From Streptomyces varsoviensis (GTDB lineage: Bacteria; Actinomycetota; Actinomycetes; Streptomycetales; Streptomycetaceae), in the NCBI RefSeq assembly GCF_000718635.1, contig NZ_JOBF01000031.1:4514-68513 (forward strand): DNA of 64,000 nucleotides, read 5' to 3'. Below the pieces are notes generated by a model that was not told the DNA's origin, did not search any database, and was given only the letters and a program-made list of their open reading frames with translations. A program made the position numbers and the translations under genes. Positions 15,889 through 24,082 of this stretch are shown one piece after another (within the stretch, counting starts at the first letter, position 1; each line of letters opens with the position of its first letter).

Positions 15889-16593
15889 ATGAGCCCACTC
15901 GACATCAGCCTCGCCGACCTGATCACCCGACTCGACGACGAACTCCCCGACGCCGACGCGCTGTCCCGCGTCAGCGAGGCGCGCCTGCGCGCCCAGACCC
16001 TGTCCGACCTCGGTGACCAGCTCATCGACCACTACGTCAGCAAGGCCAAGCGCAACGGCGCGTCCTGGACCGAGATCGGCGACGCCATCGGGGTCTCCAA
16101 GCAGGCCGCCCAGCAGCGCCACGCGCCCGGCCCCTTCGAGCGGTACACCGACCTGAACCGGCACTGCATCGTGCTGGCGCAGGAGGCCGCCCGTACCCAC
16201 AAGCACGACTCCATCGGCACCGAACACCTGCTGCTCGGCCTGCTCGGCGAACCGCGCGGGCTGGCGTACGAGCTGCTGATCGCGGAGGCCGGACCGGAGC
16301 GGCGCGTCCGCGACGCGATCGAGGAGGCGCTGCCCCCGGCGGGCGAGAAGGCGCCGCGCGGGCACATCCCGTTCCGGCCGGAGAGCAAGGACGCCATTGG
16401 ACAGGCGGGCCGCGCCGCGGCCGACCTCGGCCACGACTGGATCGGCACGGAGCACAGCCTGCTGGGCCTGGCCCGCACCGAGGGGAGCCCGGCCGCGCGC
16501 ATCCTGCGCGACCTCGGCCTCACGGCGGACGGGCTGCGCGCGGCGGTCGGGAACGAGGTCGCCCGCCGGAGCGCGGACCGCGACGCGCGCTAG
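15889..16593 (+). CDS. Clp-N-domain protein with N-terminal helix-turn-helix
   Basis: 234 aa. Residues about 10-75 contain a helical segment with NGASWTEIGDAIGVSKQAAQQR, a clear helix-turn-helix. Residues about 85-225 hold two Clp repeats (DSIGTEHLLLGLLGE and DWIGTEHSLLGLARTEGSPA), as in the N-domain of ClpA/ClpC, but without any ATPase module. Such proteins are found in actinobacteria; the Clp-N part binds adaptors or substrates in the chaperones. The DNA-binding part and the operator triplet directly before the ATG suggest an autoregulator whose activity may be linked to proteostasis; that link is inference. The mRNA looks leaderless. Confidence 0.82.
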   Translation: MSPLDISLADLITRLDDELPDADALSRVSEARLRAQTLSDLGDQLIDHYVSKAKRNGASWTEIGDAIGVSKQAAQQRHAPGPFERYTDLNRHCIVLAQEAARTHKHDSIGTEHLLLGLLGEPRGLAYELLIAEAGPERRVRDAIEEALPPAGEKAPRGHIPFRPESKDAIGQAGRAAADLGHDWIGTEHSLLGLARTEGSPAARILRDLGLTADGLRAAVGNEVARRSADRDAR

Positions 16594-16642
16594 CGAGAAG
16601 CCCGCGGGCCCGGCCGGCGCCCCGGCGGCACCCCTGATAAAG

Positions 16643-16680
16643 CGTCGTGCACGGTGGCCCGAAGGCGACCGTGCACGACG
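16643..16680. terminator. Bidirectional terminator hairpin
   Basis: CGTCGTGCACGGT (16643-16655) pairs perfectly with ACCGTGCACGACG (16668-16680) around a 12-nt loop. It sits between the convergent Clp-N gene (ends 16593) and the aldolase gene (ends 16764), and is followed by an unusually AT-rich stretch (16681-16730). Confidence 0.75.
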
Positions 16681-16763
16681 ACATATTGATATATCCGCCT
16701 ATTGGCTATTCGCTATTGGTGTATCCGCGGCGCCCGGCGGCCTCGGGCCCCGCCCGCCCCCGG

Positions 16764-17609
16764 CTACGAAGCCGCGCGGGCCGGCAAGGACGAGGCGAAG
16801 AGCCGCAGCAGCCGGGCGACCTCGACGGCCATCGCCTCGCGGCCCCGGCTCACATAGCGCCGGGGGTCGACGACGGGCCCGGCGTCGAGCACGTCGCGCA
16901 CGGCCGCGGTGAAGACCGTGTTGAGGTGCGTCGAGATATTGATCTTGCGGATGCCGGCGGCGGCCGCGGCCGCCAGGGTCGGGTCGTCCGCCCCCGACGA
17001 GCCGTGCAGGACGAGCGGCACCGGCACCGCGGCCCGCAGCTCCCGTACGAGCGCCAGGTCGATGGCGGCGGTGCGCTCCGTCATGTGGTGCGAGGTGCCG
17101 ACGGCCACCGCGAGGGCGTCCACGCCGGTGTCCGTCACGAACCGCGCGGCCTCGCGGGGGTCCGTACGGACGCCGGGCGCGTGCGCCCCGTCCTTGCCGC
17201 CGACCTCGCCCAGCTCCGCCTCCAGGAACACGCCGTGCTCCCGGCAGTGGTGCGCGATCCGGCGGGTGTAGGCGACGTTCTCCTCCCAGGGCAGGGCGGC
17301 GCCGTCGTACATCACCGATGTGAAGCCGAGCGCGACGGCCTCCTCGATCAGCTCGGGGCGGGTGGCGTGGTCCAGGTGCAGGGCCGCGGGCACGCTGGAC
17401 GCCGCGAGGGCGGTACGGGCCGCCGCCGCGAGCGGGCCGAGGGAGCCGTGGTGCGCGACGGCGTTCTCGCTGATCTGCACGATCACCGGCAGCCGCTCCC
17501 GCTCGGCGCCGATGAGGATGGCCTCCATCTGCTCGATGAGGGCGACGTTGAAGGCCCCGACCGCCGCTGCGGTGTTGTGGAGCATGTCGTACGGGCTGAC
17601 CAGAGGCAT
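16764..17609 (-). CDS. Class II ketose-bisphosphate aldolase (tagatose/fructose-bisphosphate aldolase, KbaY/GatY type)
   Basis: 281 aa. Zn-dependent class II aldolase blocks are present in order: VGAFNV near residue 17, ALHLDHATRPELIEEA (Asp and His), EAELGEVGGKDG, VAVGTSHHM (metal His), LHGSSG and IRKINISTHLN. The short length and the E-x-E-L-G-x-V-G-G form fit the tagatose-1,6-bisphosphate aldolase group, which splits the sugar bisphosphate into DHAP and glyceraldehyde-3-phosphate. It is the last gene of the minus-strand sugar locus, 80 bp after the SIS remnant, consistent with the final step of galactosamine/GalNAc breakdown. The exact sugar cannot be fixed from sequence. Confidence 0.85.
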   Translation of the reverse strand: MPLVSPYDMLHNTAAAVGAFNVALIEQMEAILIGAERERLPVIVQISENAVAHHGSLGPLAAAARTALAASSVPAALHLDHATRPELIEEAVALGFTSVMYDGAALPWEENVAYTRRIAHHCREHGVFLEAELGEVGGKDGAHAPGVRTDPREAARFVTDTGVDALAVAVGTSHHMTERTAAIDLALVRELRAAVPVPLVLHGSSGADDPTLAAAAAAGIRKINISTHLNTVFTAAVRDVLDAGPVVDPRRYVSRGREAMAVEVARLLRLFASSLPARAAS

Positions 17610-17688
17610 GGCGTGAGTTCCGGGGGTCGGCGGCCGACCGGACGGTGCCGGTCGGCCGGGTTCGGCGGATGAGAGGGGGGTCGGTCGC

Positions 17689-17828
17689 TCAACTGAGGAC
17701 GACGGACCGCGTCAGGTGGGCGGGGCTGTCGGGGTTCCGCCCCGCGTCCTCGGCGAGCCGCACCGCCACGCGCTGGGCGAGCACCAGCTCCGCCAGCGGG
17801 TGGCGATCTCCTGGCTCGTGAGGGACAT
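17689..17828 (-). pseudogene. Internally deleted SIS-domain sugar isomerase (AgaS-like) remnant
   Basis: An intact start (ATG at 17828, GAGGAAA upstream at about 17841-17847) begins MSLTSQEIAT, as in SIS-type sugar isomerases. After about ten codons the frame changes, and a second frame gives HPLAELVLAQRVAVRLAEDA plus GRNPDSPAHLTRSVVLS before a TGA at 17689-17691. That is the typical C-terminus of SIS-domain sugar isomerases. Both ends of the gene thus remain, but the central part, normally several hundred codons, is gone and the join is out of frame (140 bp in total). In AgaS-type pathways this enzyme deaminates or isomerises galactosamine-6-phosphate before the kinase and aldolase steps. 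Confidence 0.72.
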
Positions 17829-17913
17829 GAAGGGTGGTTTCCTCTTTTCTAGATTTTTCCCGGGTTTCCCGGATTTTCTAGGTTTTTCTCGGTGCGAGCG
17901 GCGTGGGGCCGGG

Positions 17914-19230
17914 TCAGCCGTCGGCCAGCGTGGCCCGCAGCGACGGCTGGAGGAGGTCGGCGTGGGCGCGGACCATGTCGTCGCAGAGCTGCCAGATCTG
18001 GTCCACGGTCAGCGTGGCGGCGGTCGCCGGGTCGGTCATGGCCGCCTGCCGGATGTGCTTCGGCTCGTTGTCGACGGCGGCGCGCACCACGAGGTTGTTC
18101 ATGCTCAGGTACGTGCGGTTGAGGGCGGCTAGCTGCGGCGGCAGTTCGCCCGCGTGGGTCGGCTGGATGCCCGTCGCGTCGACCAGGCAGGGCACCTCGA
18201 CGACGCCGTGGGACGGCAGGTTGTCGATCAGACCGCGGTTGGGGACGTTCCCGTAGATGGTGCGCGGGGTGCCGGTGACCATGCTGTGGATGATCTGCGG
18301 GGCGTACTCCATGGTGCCCTCGACGGTGAGCGGCTGCCCGGCGGCGAGCGCGTCACGGGTGTGCTCGTACTCGGCGACGTTCTCGTCGACGATGCCGACG
18401 TACGCGCCGATCGGCAGCCGCAGCCGCTCGACCTCGCTGTCGTGGTGCAGGTACCACGGCACGTACTCCGAGGAGTGCTCGCTGGTCTCGGTCGGGTAGA
18501 AGCCGAGGCGGCGGTACATGTCGACGCGCACCCGGCGCCGCAACTGCTCGTCCTTGGCGATGAGTTCGTCGAGGCGGGGGTAGAGGTCCTGGCCCTGGTG
18601 CTCGAAGCGCAGCACCCACGCCTGGTGGTTGACGCCCGCGGCCCGGTAGGTGATCTCCTCGAAGGGGACGTCCACGAGCTTGGCGAGGTCGTGCATGGTC
18701 CAGTACACCGAGTGGCACAGGCCGACCACCTTGGTCAGCCCGGTGGCCTCGGTGAGGTACTGGATGTTCATGGCCATCGGGTTGGTGTAGTTGAGCAGCC
18801 ACGCGTCGGGGCACAGCTCGGTGATGTCCTCGCCGAGCTGCTTGAGGAACGGGAAGGTGCGCAGCGCGCGGAAGATGCCGCCGACGCCGAGCGTGTCGCC
18901 GATGGTCTGGCGCAGCCCGTAGCGGGCGGGGACGTCGAAGTCGGTGCGGGTCGACTCGCCCATGCCGATCTGCACGATGTTGATGACGAAGTCGGCGCCG
19001 GCCAGGGACTCGCGGCGGTCGGCGTGGGCGGTGATGGTCGCGTCGGCGTTCAGCTCGCGCGCGATGTAGCGGGCGGCGGCCTCGGCGGTGGCGAGCCGCT
19101 CGGCGCCGATGTCGTGCAGGGCTATGTGCGCGTTGCGCAGCTCCGGGAAGGCGAAGAGGTCGGCGAGGAGCCCCTGGGTGAAGACGACGCTGCCGGCGCC
19201 GATGAAAGCGATCTTGGGCTGGGTGGTCAT
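17914..19230 (-). CDS. Glycoside hydrolase family 4 (alpha-galactosidase/alpha-glucosidase type)
   Basis: 438 aa from the ATG at 19230, which overlaps the stop of the kinase remnant (ATGA). KIAFIGAGSVVFTQGLLADL is the NAD-binding Rossmann start of GH4. LLNYTNPMAMN, VVGLCHSVYWT (metal-binding Cys and His) and YRAAGVNHQAWVL (metal-binding His) are the GH4 signatures. GH4 enzymes use NAD+ and Mn2+ for an oxidation-elimination mechanism in the cytoplasm; the CHSV form is typical of MelA-type alpha-galactosidases. Here it would cleave oligosaccharides brought in by the ABC importer encoded just upstream. The N-acetylgalactosamine specificity suggested by the context is inference. Confidence 0.9.
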   Translation of the reverse strand: MTTQPKIAFIGAGSVVFTQGLLADLFAFPELRNAHIALHDIGAERLATAEAAARYIARELNADATITAHADRRESLAGADFVINIVQIGMGESTRTDFDVPARYGLRQTIGDTLGVGGIFRALRTFPFLKQLGEDITELCPDAWLLNYTNPMAMNIQYLTEATGLTKVVGLCHSVYWTMHDLAKLVDVPFEEITYRAAGVNHQAWVLRFEHQGQDLYPRLDELIAKDEQLRRRVRVDMYRRLGFYPTETSEHSSEYVPWYLHHDSEVERLRLPIGAYVGIVDENVAEYEHTRDALAAGQPLTVEGTMEYAPQIIHSMVTGTPRTIYGNVPNRGLIDNLPSHGVVEVPCLVDATGIQPTHAGELPPQLAALNRTYLSMNNLVVRAAVDNEPKHIRQAAMTDPATAATLTVDQIWQLCDDMVRAHADLLQPSLRATLADG

Positions 19231-19616
19231 GAGGTGTGTGCTCCGTCGGGAGAGAGATGGGTGAGGGCCTTGTCCCAGGCGGCCTGGGCGGCGGTGCCTC
19301 CTTGGGCCCTCGTGGACAGGGCTCCGCACCCCGCTGCGATGCGCAGCGCCTGGTGCGGAGGCTGACGCCGGATGGTGGCCGCGATGAAACCGGCGTCGAA
19401 GCTGTCCCCGGCGCCGACGGTGTCCGTCGGCGTCACGGGGATGTTCGGCGTCACGGGGATGCCCGGCGCGCTCATCAGTGAGCGGCCGTCGCGGCACAGG
19501 GCGCCGGAGTCGGTGAGCTGTTCGCGCCGGCCGAAGGCGAGTGGTTCGGTGAGCGGGCCGAGGGTGACATCGGGGCTGGCGTCCCCGATGACGAGCAGGT
19601 CGTACGCGGTGGGCAT
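19227..19616 (-). pseudogene. Internally deleted PfkB-family sugar kinase (about 129 codons left)
   Basis: The ATG at 19616 follows AAGGACC and begins MPTAYDLLVIGDASPDVTLG, the N-terminus of a PfkB kinase. By about residue 37 the substrate-binding region starts (LTDSGALC). The sequence then jumps through a short direct repeat (IPVTPNIPVTP; DNA word GGCGTCACGGGGATG twice at about 19430-19462) to TDTVGAGDSFDAGF, the C-terminal catalytic GAGD block, and ends normally (CGALSTRAQGGTAAQ). A PfkB kinase is about 300 residues, so about 170 are missing from the middle. The frame is intact, so a short protein may be made, but it cannot form the normal sugar-binding domain. It lies between the permease and GH4 genes. 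Confidence 0.78.
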
Positions 19617-19647
19617 CGTGGTCCTTCGAACGGGCGGCGCGGGCGGG

Positions 19648-20532
19648 TCAGCCCTTGAGGCCGCTGGAGGCGACCGAGCGGATGAAGGCCTTCTGCGCGA
19701 AGAGGAACGCGATGAGCACCGGCAGGACGGTGAGGACGTTGCCCGCCATGACCGCGGACCAGTGGGTGTGGTGCCGCCCCTGGAAGGTGGTCAGGCCCAG
19801 TTGGAGCGTGTACTGCGTGTCGTGGTTGATGGCGATCAGCGGCCAGCTCAGGTCGTTCCACGTGGTCAGGAAGGTGAGCACCGCGACGGTGGAGAGCGCG
19901 GGCCGGGCGAGGGGCACGACGATGGAGAAGATCACCCGGAGCCGGGAGCAGCCGTCGATCCAGGCGGCCTCCTCCAGTTCCCGGGGCAGGGCCATGAAGA
20001 ACTGCCGCAGCAGGAACACCGCGAACGGCGTGACGAGCGCGGGCACGATCAGCGCGCCGAGCGTGTCGATGAGCCCGAGCTTCTTCATGACGAGGAAGGT
20101 CGGAATCATCGTGAGCTGGAAGGGGATCGCCATCGTCGCCAGCATCAGGACGAGGATCAGTTTCGAGCCGGCGAACCGCATCCGGGCGAAGGCGTAGCCG
20201 CCGAGCACGCCGAACACCAGGTTGGTGGTGACGGCGACCGCGGAGACGATCACCGAGTTCAGCAGCCAGCGCGGGAACATGGAGTTGCCGAGGACGTAGC
20301 GGTATCCGCTGAGGTCGATCTTCGAGGGCCAGAGCGCCGGCGGGAAGCGGTTGATCTCGGCGTCGCTCATCACCGAGCTGAGCGCCAGCCAGATCAGCGG
20401 CGCCGCGAACAGCGCGGCCAACGGTATGAGCACCAGGTGCCAGCCGCTGAACGGGAGCCGGAAGCGGCGCCGTTCGGTCGGCAGGGCGCTCGGACGGGAG
20501 GAGATCCGTGTCTCGGTCGTGGTCGCGGTCAT
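19648..20532 (-). CDS. ABC sugar importer, inner-membrane permease (MalG/LacG type)
   Basis: 294 aa from the ATG at 20532, overlapping the stop of the other permease (ATGA). The first membrane segment is at residues about 30-50 (WHLVLIPLAALFAAPLIWLA). The cytoplasmic EAA loop EEAAWIDGCSRLRVIFSIVV near residue 190 contacts the ATPase, and the protein ends QKAFIRSVASSGLKG, as is usual for CUT1 permeases. It pairs with the next permease and the lipoprotein. No ATPase gene is present in the locus; Streptomyces CUT1 importers commonly share the MsiK ATPase encoded elsewhere. Confidence 0.92.
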   Translation of the reverse strand: MTATTTETRISSRPSALPTERRRFRLPFSGWHLVLIPLAALFAAPLIWLALSSVMSDAEINRFPPALWPSKIDLSGYRYVLGNSMFPRWLLNSVIVSAVAVTTNLVFGVLGGYAFARMRFAGSKLILVLMLATMAIPFQLTMIPTFLVMKKLGLIDTLGALIVPALVTPFAVFLLRQFFMALPRELEEAAWIDGCSRLRVIFSIVVPLARPALSTVAVLTFLTTWNDLSWPLIAINHDTQYTLQLGLTTFQGRHHTHWSAVMAGNVLTVLPVLIAFLFAQKAFIRSVASSGLKG

Positions 20533-21482
20533 GAGGCGGCTGCTTTCGTACGACGGGGGGTGCGCTCGCGGCGGACCACGCGCATCACGACGCCCACGAT
20601 GATCAGCGCGACGGCGAGGACGTAGGCGGCGGCGGCTCCGTACCCGGCGGTGAACTCCTTGAAGGCCTGCTCCCAGATGAAGTAGACGATCACGGTGGTC
20701 GAGCCGAGGGGCCCGCCCTTGGTGGTCACGTACACGAGGTCGAAGACCTGGAGGGACTGGATGGTCTGCCACAGCAGCAGGAACACGCTGACCGGCGCGA
20801 GCGCGGGCAGCGTCACGTGCCGCAGTATCTGCCGCTTGCCCGCGCCGTCGAGGCGCGCGGCCTCGACCAGGGACTGCTGGACGTCCTGCAGCGCCGCCAG
20901 GTAGATGACGGTGCACAGGCCCGTACCGCTCCACAGCGTGATGATCACCAGGACGAGCAGCGCCTGCGAGGGGTCGGTGAGGAAGCCCTGCGGGGAGATG
21001 CCCAGGTGGTTCAGGACGGAGTTGGCCGCGCCGAACTCCGGGTCGAGGATGAAGGAGAACAGCACGCCCTGCGCGGTGGCGGAGATGACGAACGGGACGA
21101 AGAACAGCGTCCGGTAGAGGCCGACGAAGCGGATGCGCTGGTTGAGCACGAGGGCCAGGGAGAGCCCGATGACGATGCTCAGGGGCACGTACAGCACCGT
21201 GTAGAAGAGCGTGTTCCGTACGGCCTGGTGGAAGTTCGGGTCCTGGCGCAGGGCCTGGTAGTTGTCGAGGCCCACCCAGCGGCTGGGCGTGACGAGGTCG
21301 TTGGCCTGGAAGGACAGCAGCAGCGACCAGATGACCGGCAGGACGCTGAGGCCGAGGATGACGAGTACGGCGGGGGAGACGTACGCCCAGGCCGTTGCCG
21401 CCTCCTTGCGGCGCCGACGGCGCAGGGCACGCGGTTCGGACCGGTTCTGCGGCAGGGTCAGCGGTGTGGGAAGTTGGGGCAT
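20529..21482 (-). CDS. ABC sugar importer, inner-membrane permease (MalF type)
   Basis: 317 aa. A basic N-terminus (RALRRRRRKEAATAWAY) precedes six membrane helices. The EAA motif is VEAARLDGAGKRQILRHVTL near residue 205. The combination with a second permease and an SBP is the standard CUT1 arrangement. It starts 10 bp after the binding-protein gene. Confidence 0.92.
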   Translation of the reverse strand: MPQLPTPLTLPQNRSEPRALRRRRRKEAATAWAYVSPAVLVILGLSVLPVIWSLLLSFQANDLVTPSRWVGLDNYQALRQDPNFHQAVRNTLFYTVLYVPLSIVIGLSLALVLNQRIRFVGLYRTLFFVPFVISATAQGVLFSFILDPEFGAANSVLNHLGISPQGFLTDPSQALLVLVIITLWSGTGLCTVIYLAALQDVQQSLVEAARLDGAGKRQILRHVTLPALAPVSVFLLLWQTIQSLQVFDLVYVTTKGGPLGSTTVIVYFIWEQAFKEFTAGYGAAAAYVLAVALIIVGVVMRVVRRERTPRRTKAAAS

Positions 21483-21491
21483 ATCGGGTCC

Positions 21492-22823
21492 TCAGCGCGG
21501 TATGAGCAGGGCGGCGTTGGACTCCTCGGCACAGGAGCGCACCGCTTCGGCGGGGCTCTTGCGGCCGAGCAGCACGGCGATGATGGCTTGCCCCAGGGAC
21601 CGCGAGATGCGCGGGTAGGCCGGGTGCACGGGGCGTACGCGCGCCGAGGTGAGCGCCTCGGTGAACACGGAGAGGCCGGGGGTACGGGCGGAGTAGTCGT
21701 GCCACTCCTGGCGGTCCTCGCTGCGGCGGCTGAGCGGCAGGCTGCCCGCCTCGACGTCCCACCGGCTGTCCTGGGCGGGCTGGGTCAGCCAGGTGACGAA
21801 GGTCTTGGCGGCCTTCACGCGGGCCTCGCCGTTGTCGAACAGCGTCCAGGTGTCGGGCCCGGAGATGGTGACGGGACGGCGGCTGAAGCTGGGCAACGGG
21901 GCGACGTGGTAGTCGAGGTTCGCCTGCTTGACGTCCAGCAACTGCGAGGGGGCGGTCGGCACCATGCCCATCCGCCCGGAGAGGAAGACCTGGTACATCT
22001 GCTCGCCGCCGGGCTTGGGGTCGACATAGACGCTCTTGTCGTCCGCCATCTCCTTGACGACCTCCAGGACGCGGGCGCCCACCTCCTCGAAGCCGATGCT
22101 CTTCCCGTCCTCGGCGATGACATCGCCGCCCAGGTCCCACACCATCGGCCACAGCCGCCACACCGTGTCCTCGTCGCCGGTCCCGGGCCAGCCGGTGCCG
22201 AACCGCCCCTTGGCCCGGCTCGTGAGCCGGCGCGCGGTCTCGGTGTACTCCTTCCACGTCCAGCCCGGCTTGGGCAGGTCGACCCCGGCGTCGGCGAACA
22301 CCTTCTTGTTGCAGATCACGGCCAAGGAGTCGAGGAGGGCGGGGACCGCGCGGACCTTGCCGCGAATGGTGACGGCCTCCCGCGCGGGCGCGTGGTAGTT
22401 GCGCCACGGCGTCGACCACTGCCCCACCATCTCGGTCAGGTCGACCACCTGCGGGCTGCGGGCCACGCTCGCGAGGTCGGAGCCGAAGATATAGGCGATG
22501 TCGGGGTAGGCGCCGGAGGCGAGCGCGGCGGTGACCTTCTGCAGCATGGCGTCGGCCAGCACGCCGCCGCCCAGGTCCACGCGGATGTCCGGGTGGGTGC
22601 GCTCGAACTCGGCGGCCAGACCTTTGATGGCCTTGGACCCGACGTCGGTCTGGCCGTGCCACATCTGGATCGTGACGCGGCCGTCGGCGCCGACCCCACT
22701 GGCGGTATCCGCCGCGCAGCCGGACAGGGCGCCGCCGCCGGCCGCGAGGAGCGCGCCGGCGCCGCCGGCGCGCAGCACATTGCGCCGTGACAGGAGACCG
22801 GGCGCTCGGGGGACTGCTGTCAT
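21492..22823 (-). CDS. ABC sugar importer, solute-binding lipoprotein
   Basis: 443 aa from the ATG at 22823, with GGAGG five bases upstream (GTG at 22826 is an alternative). The N-terminus has a twin-arginine motif (LSRRNVLRAGG) followed by a hydrophobic stretch and lipobox L-S-G-C, so it is probably exported by Tat and lipid-anchored outside. The mature part begins VTIQMWHGQTDVGSKAIKGL, typical for family-1 extracellular sugar-binding proteins (MalE-like). It is the first gene of the transport operon. Its ligand is probably the oligosaccharide released by the neighbouring GH114 enzyme; that is inference. Confidence 0.92.
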   Translation of the reverse strand: MTAVPRAPGLLSRRNVLRAGGAGALLAAGGGALSGCAADTASGVGADGRVTIQMWHGQTDVGSKAIKGLAAEFERTHPDIRVDLGGGVLADAMLQKVTAALASGAYPDIAYIFGSDLASVARSPQVVDLTEMVGQWSTPWRNYHAPAREAVTIRGKVRAVPALLDSLAVICNKKVFADAGVDLPKPGWTWKEYTETARRLTSRAKGRFGTGWPGTGDEDTVWRLWPMVWDLGGDVIAEDGKSIGFEEVGARVLEVVKEMADDKSVYVDPKPGGEQMYQVFLSGRMGMVPTAPSQLLDVKQANLDYHVAPLPSFSRRPVTISGPDTWTLFDNGEARVKAAKTFVTWLTQPAQDSRWDVEAGSLPLSRRSEDRQEWHDYSARTPGLSVFTEALTSARVRPVHPAYPRISRSLGQAIIAVLLGRKSPAEAVRSCAEESNAALLIPR

Positions 22824-22952
22824 CACTACCTCCAGGGGTTTGGCGCCCTGCGTCAGGCCGCCACCGTCGCGGGGCGCGGTGGCGGCGGGGAACTTATATG
22901 GGGAAAAGGAGACACGGGGAAGGGGGAGCGTCGAAAAGGCCGGGACGCGCGG

Positions 22953-22989
22953 GCACCGGGTCCCGGTCGCGCGGAGCGGGACCCGGTGC
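22953..22989 (-). terminator. Strong hairpin after the GH114 gene
   Basis: GCACCGGGTCCCG (22953-22965) pairs perfectly with CGGGACCCGGTGC (22977-22989), loop 11 nt, directly beyond the GH114 stop at 22995. It should end GH114 transcription and separate it from the ABC transporter operon, whose promoter must lie between here and 22824. Confidence 0.78.
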
Positions 22990-22994
22990 TCGGT

Positions 22995-23810
22995 TCAGCA
23001 GGTCTTGCGGACGTACTCTTCGTGGCCCTTGGGTTTGACGTTTTCGTCGCGGCGGACGATGCTCAGCTTGTCACCCCAGGCGGAGCAGGCCTTTTTCAGG
23101 CCGCTGTCCGTGTACTCGACGACATAGACGCGGGAGCCGTACGCCTTGGTGTACTTCTCGCACTCGTTGTACCGGCCGCACTCCTCGGCGACGGCGAAGT
23201 CAAGCCCGGTCTTCGCGTGGTCCTTGGCCAGATCCGGCGCGTTCTTCTGCGCGATGGCCAGGCCCTTGCTGTGGGCGTGCTGGGACAGGCGCGTGATGAG
23301 GTCCTCGGCCTGACTCGGGTCGAGGAGATCCTGGTAGCGGTCGTACGTGTCGTAGTTGTCGGGCTCGACTGCCTGGAAGCCCTTGGCGGCGCAGGTGTCG
23401 ATCCAGCCGTTGACCTTTTCGGCGATCCGCTTGCGCTTGTCCTCGGTTCTGATGTCGAGGATGGCCTCGCCCCACTTGCCGTCGTAGACGACCTGGCCCT
23501 TCGAGTTCTTCAGCAGCAGATCGGAGTCCCAGTCCCCCTCCTTCTTCGGCTGGGTCTGGAAGGCATTGACGTAACAGATGTTGTAGAGACCGGGCGCCGG
23601 GTCCGCCGTGTAGTCCCGACTGACGATCTTCACGCCGGCGGGCGGGGTGTAGGCGCCGCCGATCTGGTAGTCCCAACCGATATGCGGGTTGGGAAGTTGG
23701 ATACCGGGGGCGGCCGACGCCGTGGAGGCGGCGGTCAGGCAGGCCGCCGCGGTGGCCGTAAGGGCCGCGGCAACCGTCATACCCCTACGCACAACACGAT
23801 TGAGGCTCAT
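22995..23810 (-). CDS. Secreted GH114-type endo-alpha-1,4-polygalactosaminidase
   Basis: 271 aa from the ATG at 23810 (GGGAGC upstream). A Sec signal peptide (RRGMTVAAALTATAAACLTA) ends at about ASTASA-AP near residue 35. The mature domain has IGWDYQIGGAY, VKIVSRDYTADPAPGLYNIC, YVNAFQTQ, GEAILDIRTED and FQAVEPDNYDTYDRY. These are features of the GH114 barrel, which cleaves alpha-1,4-linked galactosamine polymers, with acidic catalytic residues in the last block. Five Cys suggest extracellular disulfides. It lies upstream of the sugar importer and next to a DeoR regulator, so it likely supplies galactosamine oligomers to the importer. Confidence 0.82.
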   Translation of the reverse strand: MSLNRVVRRGMTVAAALTATAAACLTAASTASAAPGIQLPNPHIGWDYQIGGAYTPPAGVKIVSRDYTADPAPGLYNICYVNAFQTQPKKEGDWDSDLLLKNSKGQVVYDGKWGEAILDIRTEDKRKRIAEKVNGWIDTCAAKGFQAVEPDNYDTYDRYQDLLDPSQAEDLITRLSQHAHSKGLAIAQKNAPDLAKDHAKTGLDFAVAEECGRYNECEKYTKAYGSRVYVVEYTDSGLKKACSAWGDKLSIVRRDENVKPKGHEEYVRKTC

Positions 23811-24082
23811 CGTTGAGCTCCCACTGTTGAGGGCACGACCCCGCCTCGGAACCCCGGAAGGGCCCTGGCGACTGTGTCCGGACTCATGGCGCGGGGCCAA
23901 CTACCGGCTAGGCGTACCTCTGCGCCGAGTGCTCCACACCGGCGTTGCCACGGAGTAAAACCGAGCACATTCAGCCATGTCAATAGATTGGTTTTGACTG
24001 AACTGCCAATGGTTCGCGCATTCATGTGCGCATTCTGCGCACGAGCGTGAGCGGAAGCAGTTGTCAAGGCTATGCTCACCGC
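23811..24082. promoter_or_regulatory. Divergent control region between GH114 and DeoR genes
   Basis: The 272-bp gap has an AT-richer core (23950-24030), with TTGACT (about 23995) and repeated short words (CAATAGATTGG and CCAATGG; GCGCATTC twice). These could be DeoR operator half-sites, but no clear palindrome is visible, so this is only a candidate. Confidence 0.35.
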
